Shown: one piece after another, positions 62,267-64,000 of the stretch | Layout of the letters: every line of letters begins with the position of its first letter | Position numbering within the stretch: the first letter of the stretch is position 1 | Origin: Tetracladium setigerum | Lineage: Eukaryota; Ascomycota; Leotiomycetes; Helotiales | Direction of reading: 5' to 3' | DNA: 64,000 nt | Assembly: GCA_031472005.1 (NCBI GenBank) | Contig: PZJY01000001.1 | Location: 2,418,001-2,482,000, forward strand | Notes under the pieces: generated by a model | Seen by the model: the letters and a program-made list of their open reading frames with translations, nothing else | What the model was told of the DNA's origin: nothing | The model's database searches: none | Translations under genes and position numbers: made by a program

Positions 62267-63707
62267 CTAGTATTTGGCTGTTGGAGTATGTTTTTGAACT
62301 TTTTGTACAAAACCATATCCAAACAAATTCTCGCGAGAAGGTTTGCAAATCGTAGCGCTCTGTTGGGTCGCAGCAGGACTTTTGTGTTTCTTCGTGTTAA
62401 CGATGCTGAGAGCAGATTCATCAGAATCAGAATCATCCACGTCGCTATCTGTGTCGTATTCCACACTAGCAATTTCGTTTCCACTCGAAATTATTGTGCC
62501 TGCACCAATTCCACTTGCACCCCCACTCCTGCTATCATTTTTACTTTCGCTGCTGACATTGACTGCCAGCCTTTCTTCGGGTCGGACATATCCAAACGGA
62601 AGCAGCCCAACGGGTCTACCGGTGATTGGTGGGATATATATGAATTTGGTGGGATCTTTGATTTTGAAGCCTTCGAGCCTATTCTCCCATGCAATTTTTG
62701 TTTTATCCTTGAAGAAGTGTTTAAAGTCTTCCATAGCTTCGGGAAAAACTTTTGGATGGCAGTGTTCGCGGTAGTAGGTGATGGGACGATGAGACCTCGA
62801 CAATTTGGCCCCTATCATATATGTGTGTGGCTTCGCAATGGACTCAAAGAGCTAGAAGATGTTAGAACAAACTATATTAAGAAGGCGAGGAAAACTTACG
62901 AAGAGTGTATACTTTTCAGTCTTGATCTTTTGGCCAGGAATGGCTTCGATTCGGGTGAGCATGATCTTGTACTCGAAGCCGTCCTGGTCAAAATGGACTT
63001 TATGTAACCCTGATACATTCAAGTCAGCAGTCAGTCTACTTCCTTATTTTCCACTAAAATTTCTTGCAAGTGAAGAAAAAAGTGGAATCTTAACATACGA
63101 TTATCGCATAATTCTTGCGAAGCCCTTACTCCAAGCTCAAACTTCTTTCTGAACTCGACATGATCAGTCTTTCCCTTCTTCAGTCGGGCGATTGTGCGGT
63201 CCAGAGTGTAGCCTTTCGTTGCTCTCTTTCTTTTGTGACCTTGTAGACAATCTTCGAGCCAATCGAAGACAACGACCTGACACTGGTGGTTGTTGTTGCA
63301 GAGATGCCATGCCTTTTGAACTAGGTGTAGTCCAGAGTCAGTATGGACCTCCAAGATATGACAGAATTTTCCCATGCGCTACTATAAAAGCCACGGTAGT
63401 ACGTACCTTGAGAACCTCTTTTTTTGTACTCATCTATAGTGCAGATAAGGTGGGTTGTGTCTGCTGTGACTTCCTTCTCATATTGTCCACCATGCAAGGT
63501 TATCCATTTGGCCATCTGCTCATACGGGAGAAATCCTCCTGACGTATTAGGGAACGAGCCAGCGAAGGAGATACTAAGACCTTTAAAGACCCCCCTCAGC
63601 GGTCTATCATCCTTCTTTTTGACTTTACGTGTTGTTATGGGATTGGGACCGACTTTGCGAGAATGGGCAGGTTTGCCTTTGGGGGCGGACTTTTGGATCG
63701 GTGCCAT
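62267..63707 (-). CDS. BRCT-WGR domain protein (fungal)
   Basis: Probable nuclear DNA-damage or chromatin factor. Exons complement(62267-62851, 62900-63009, 63099-63320, 63407-63707) join in phase to 405 aa with no frame break. The basic N-terminus (RKVKKKDDRPLRG) precedes a BRCT domain: FKGLSISFAGSF, GGQYEKEVTADTTHLIC, then HQCQVVVFDWLEDCLQ. Residues from about 170 to 300 look like a WGR domain as found in PARPs: VHFDQDGFEYKIMLTRIEA and the signature-like FKDKTKIAWENRLEGF. The central W-G-R itself is degenerate. No PARP catalytic part follows; instead the tail is acidic/serine-rich (DTDSDVDDSDSDESAL). The combination occurs in filamentous fungi as I recall, but its function is not established to my knowledge. 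Confidence 0.83.
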
Positions 63708-64000
63708 AGTGTTTGAGCAGGGGACCGTTGCGAGTAGCTATGGAAACATCCTCCGAAAGGAAGTTGAAACGAGAACGATTGTAGATGAAAGTGTTGTAGA
63801 TGTTAGAGGTCAAGGGTAGGATTGTCACAGGTGAGAGGAGTTAGTAGTAGATCTCCAACGAAGGAAGGAAGGAAGGAGTGATGTTCGCAGAGTGAAGATG
63901 ATTAGTACTGAAAGTGATGGTGCGAGTAGGTGGTGTTGATGCTGCTAAAATACTCGAGCGAGGAGCTCGGAAATGTACTTGGCATATTCATGTGCGAAGG
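63708..64000. promoter_or_regulatory. Upstream region of the BRCT-WGR gene, to window end
   Basis: 293 bp that should contain the promoter of the minus-strand gene. A GGAA microsatellite (about 63857-63875) is present; nothing else. Confidence 0.4.

Noticed and set aside
1..64000. Transposons, RIP tracts, tRNA or rRNA genes, viral relics
   Set aside because: No transposase, integrase or reverse transcriptase motif; no AT-rich blocks with C-to-T decay; no sequence with convincing tRNA A and B boxes was seen by eye. A covariance search could still find a tRNA I missed.

Overview
The window is nuclear DNA of a filamentous ascomycete (Pezizomycotina). Genes are split by short introns, mostly 45-80 nt, with GT..AG ends and CTAAC/CTGAC-like branch sites. 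Gene density is about one per 3 kb, on both strands. The proteins (VPS13, ATG1, URB2, KTI12, MIC10, USE1, a group I G-alpha, fungal zinc-finger regulators) are those of a euascomycete. The general look suggests Leotiomycetes, but that class-level call is an impression, not a proof. No transposon, rRNA, tRNA, CRISPR or virus-like sequence was recognised.

Layout: VPS13 C-terminal part (+, cut by the left edge); SET-domain methyltransferase (-); TPR protein (+); alpha/beta hydrolase (-); GPI10 mannosyltransferase (-); ornithine aminotransferase (+); ATG1 kinase (+) behind a 2.3-kb leader; small secreted protein (-); G-alpha subunit (-); small membrane protein (+); MIC10 (-) head-to-head with URB2 (+); unrecognised 350-aa protein (+); Zn-cluster transcription factor (+); second alpha/beta hydrolase (+); KTI12 (-); large E2 ubiquitin-conjugating enzyme (-); C2H2 regulator with a long leader (+); SNARE USE1 (+); BRCT-WGR protein (-). 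These are mostly housekeeping functions (lipid transfer, autophagy, GPI anchors, ribosome assembly, tRNA modification, MICOS, ER fusion, G-protein signalling) with no shared pathway. It is an ordinary chromosomal segment, not a cluster or island.

The most striking signal is technical. Ten genes carry 15 reading-frame breaks in total, and every one is repaired by adding exactly one C (or G on the other strand) to a run of C or G. After repair the protein lengths and intron phases close perfectly; the G-alpha becomes exactly 353 aa. Conserved single-copy genes such as ornithine aminotransferase, GPI10, KTI12 and G-alpha are hit, so I read this as systematic C/G homopolymer under-calling in the assembly rather than gene decay. 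Annotated spans below include these genes as functional, with the run positions given. Exon coordinates come from hand-splicing and phase checking; no transcript data were available.
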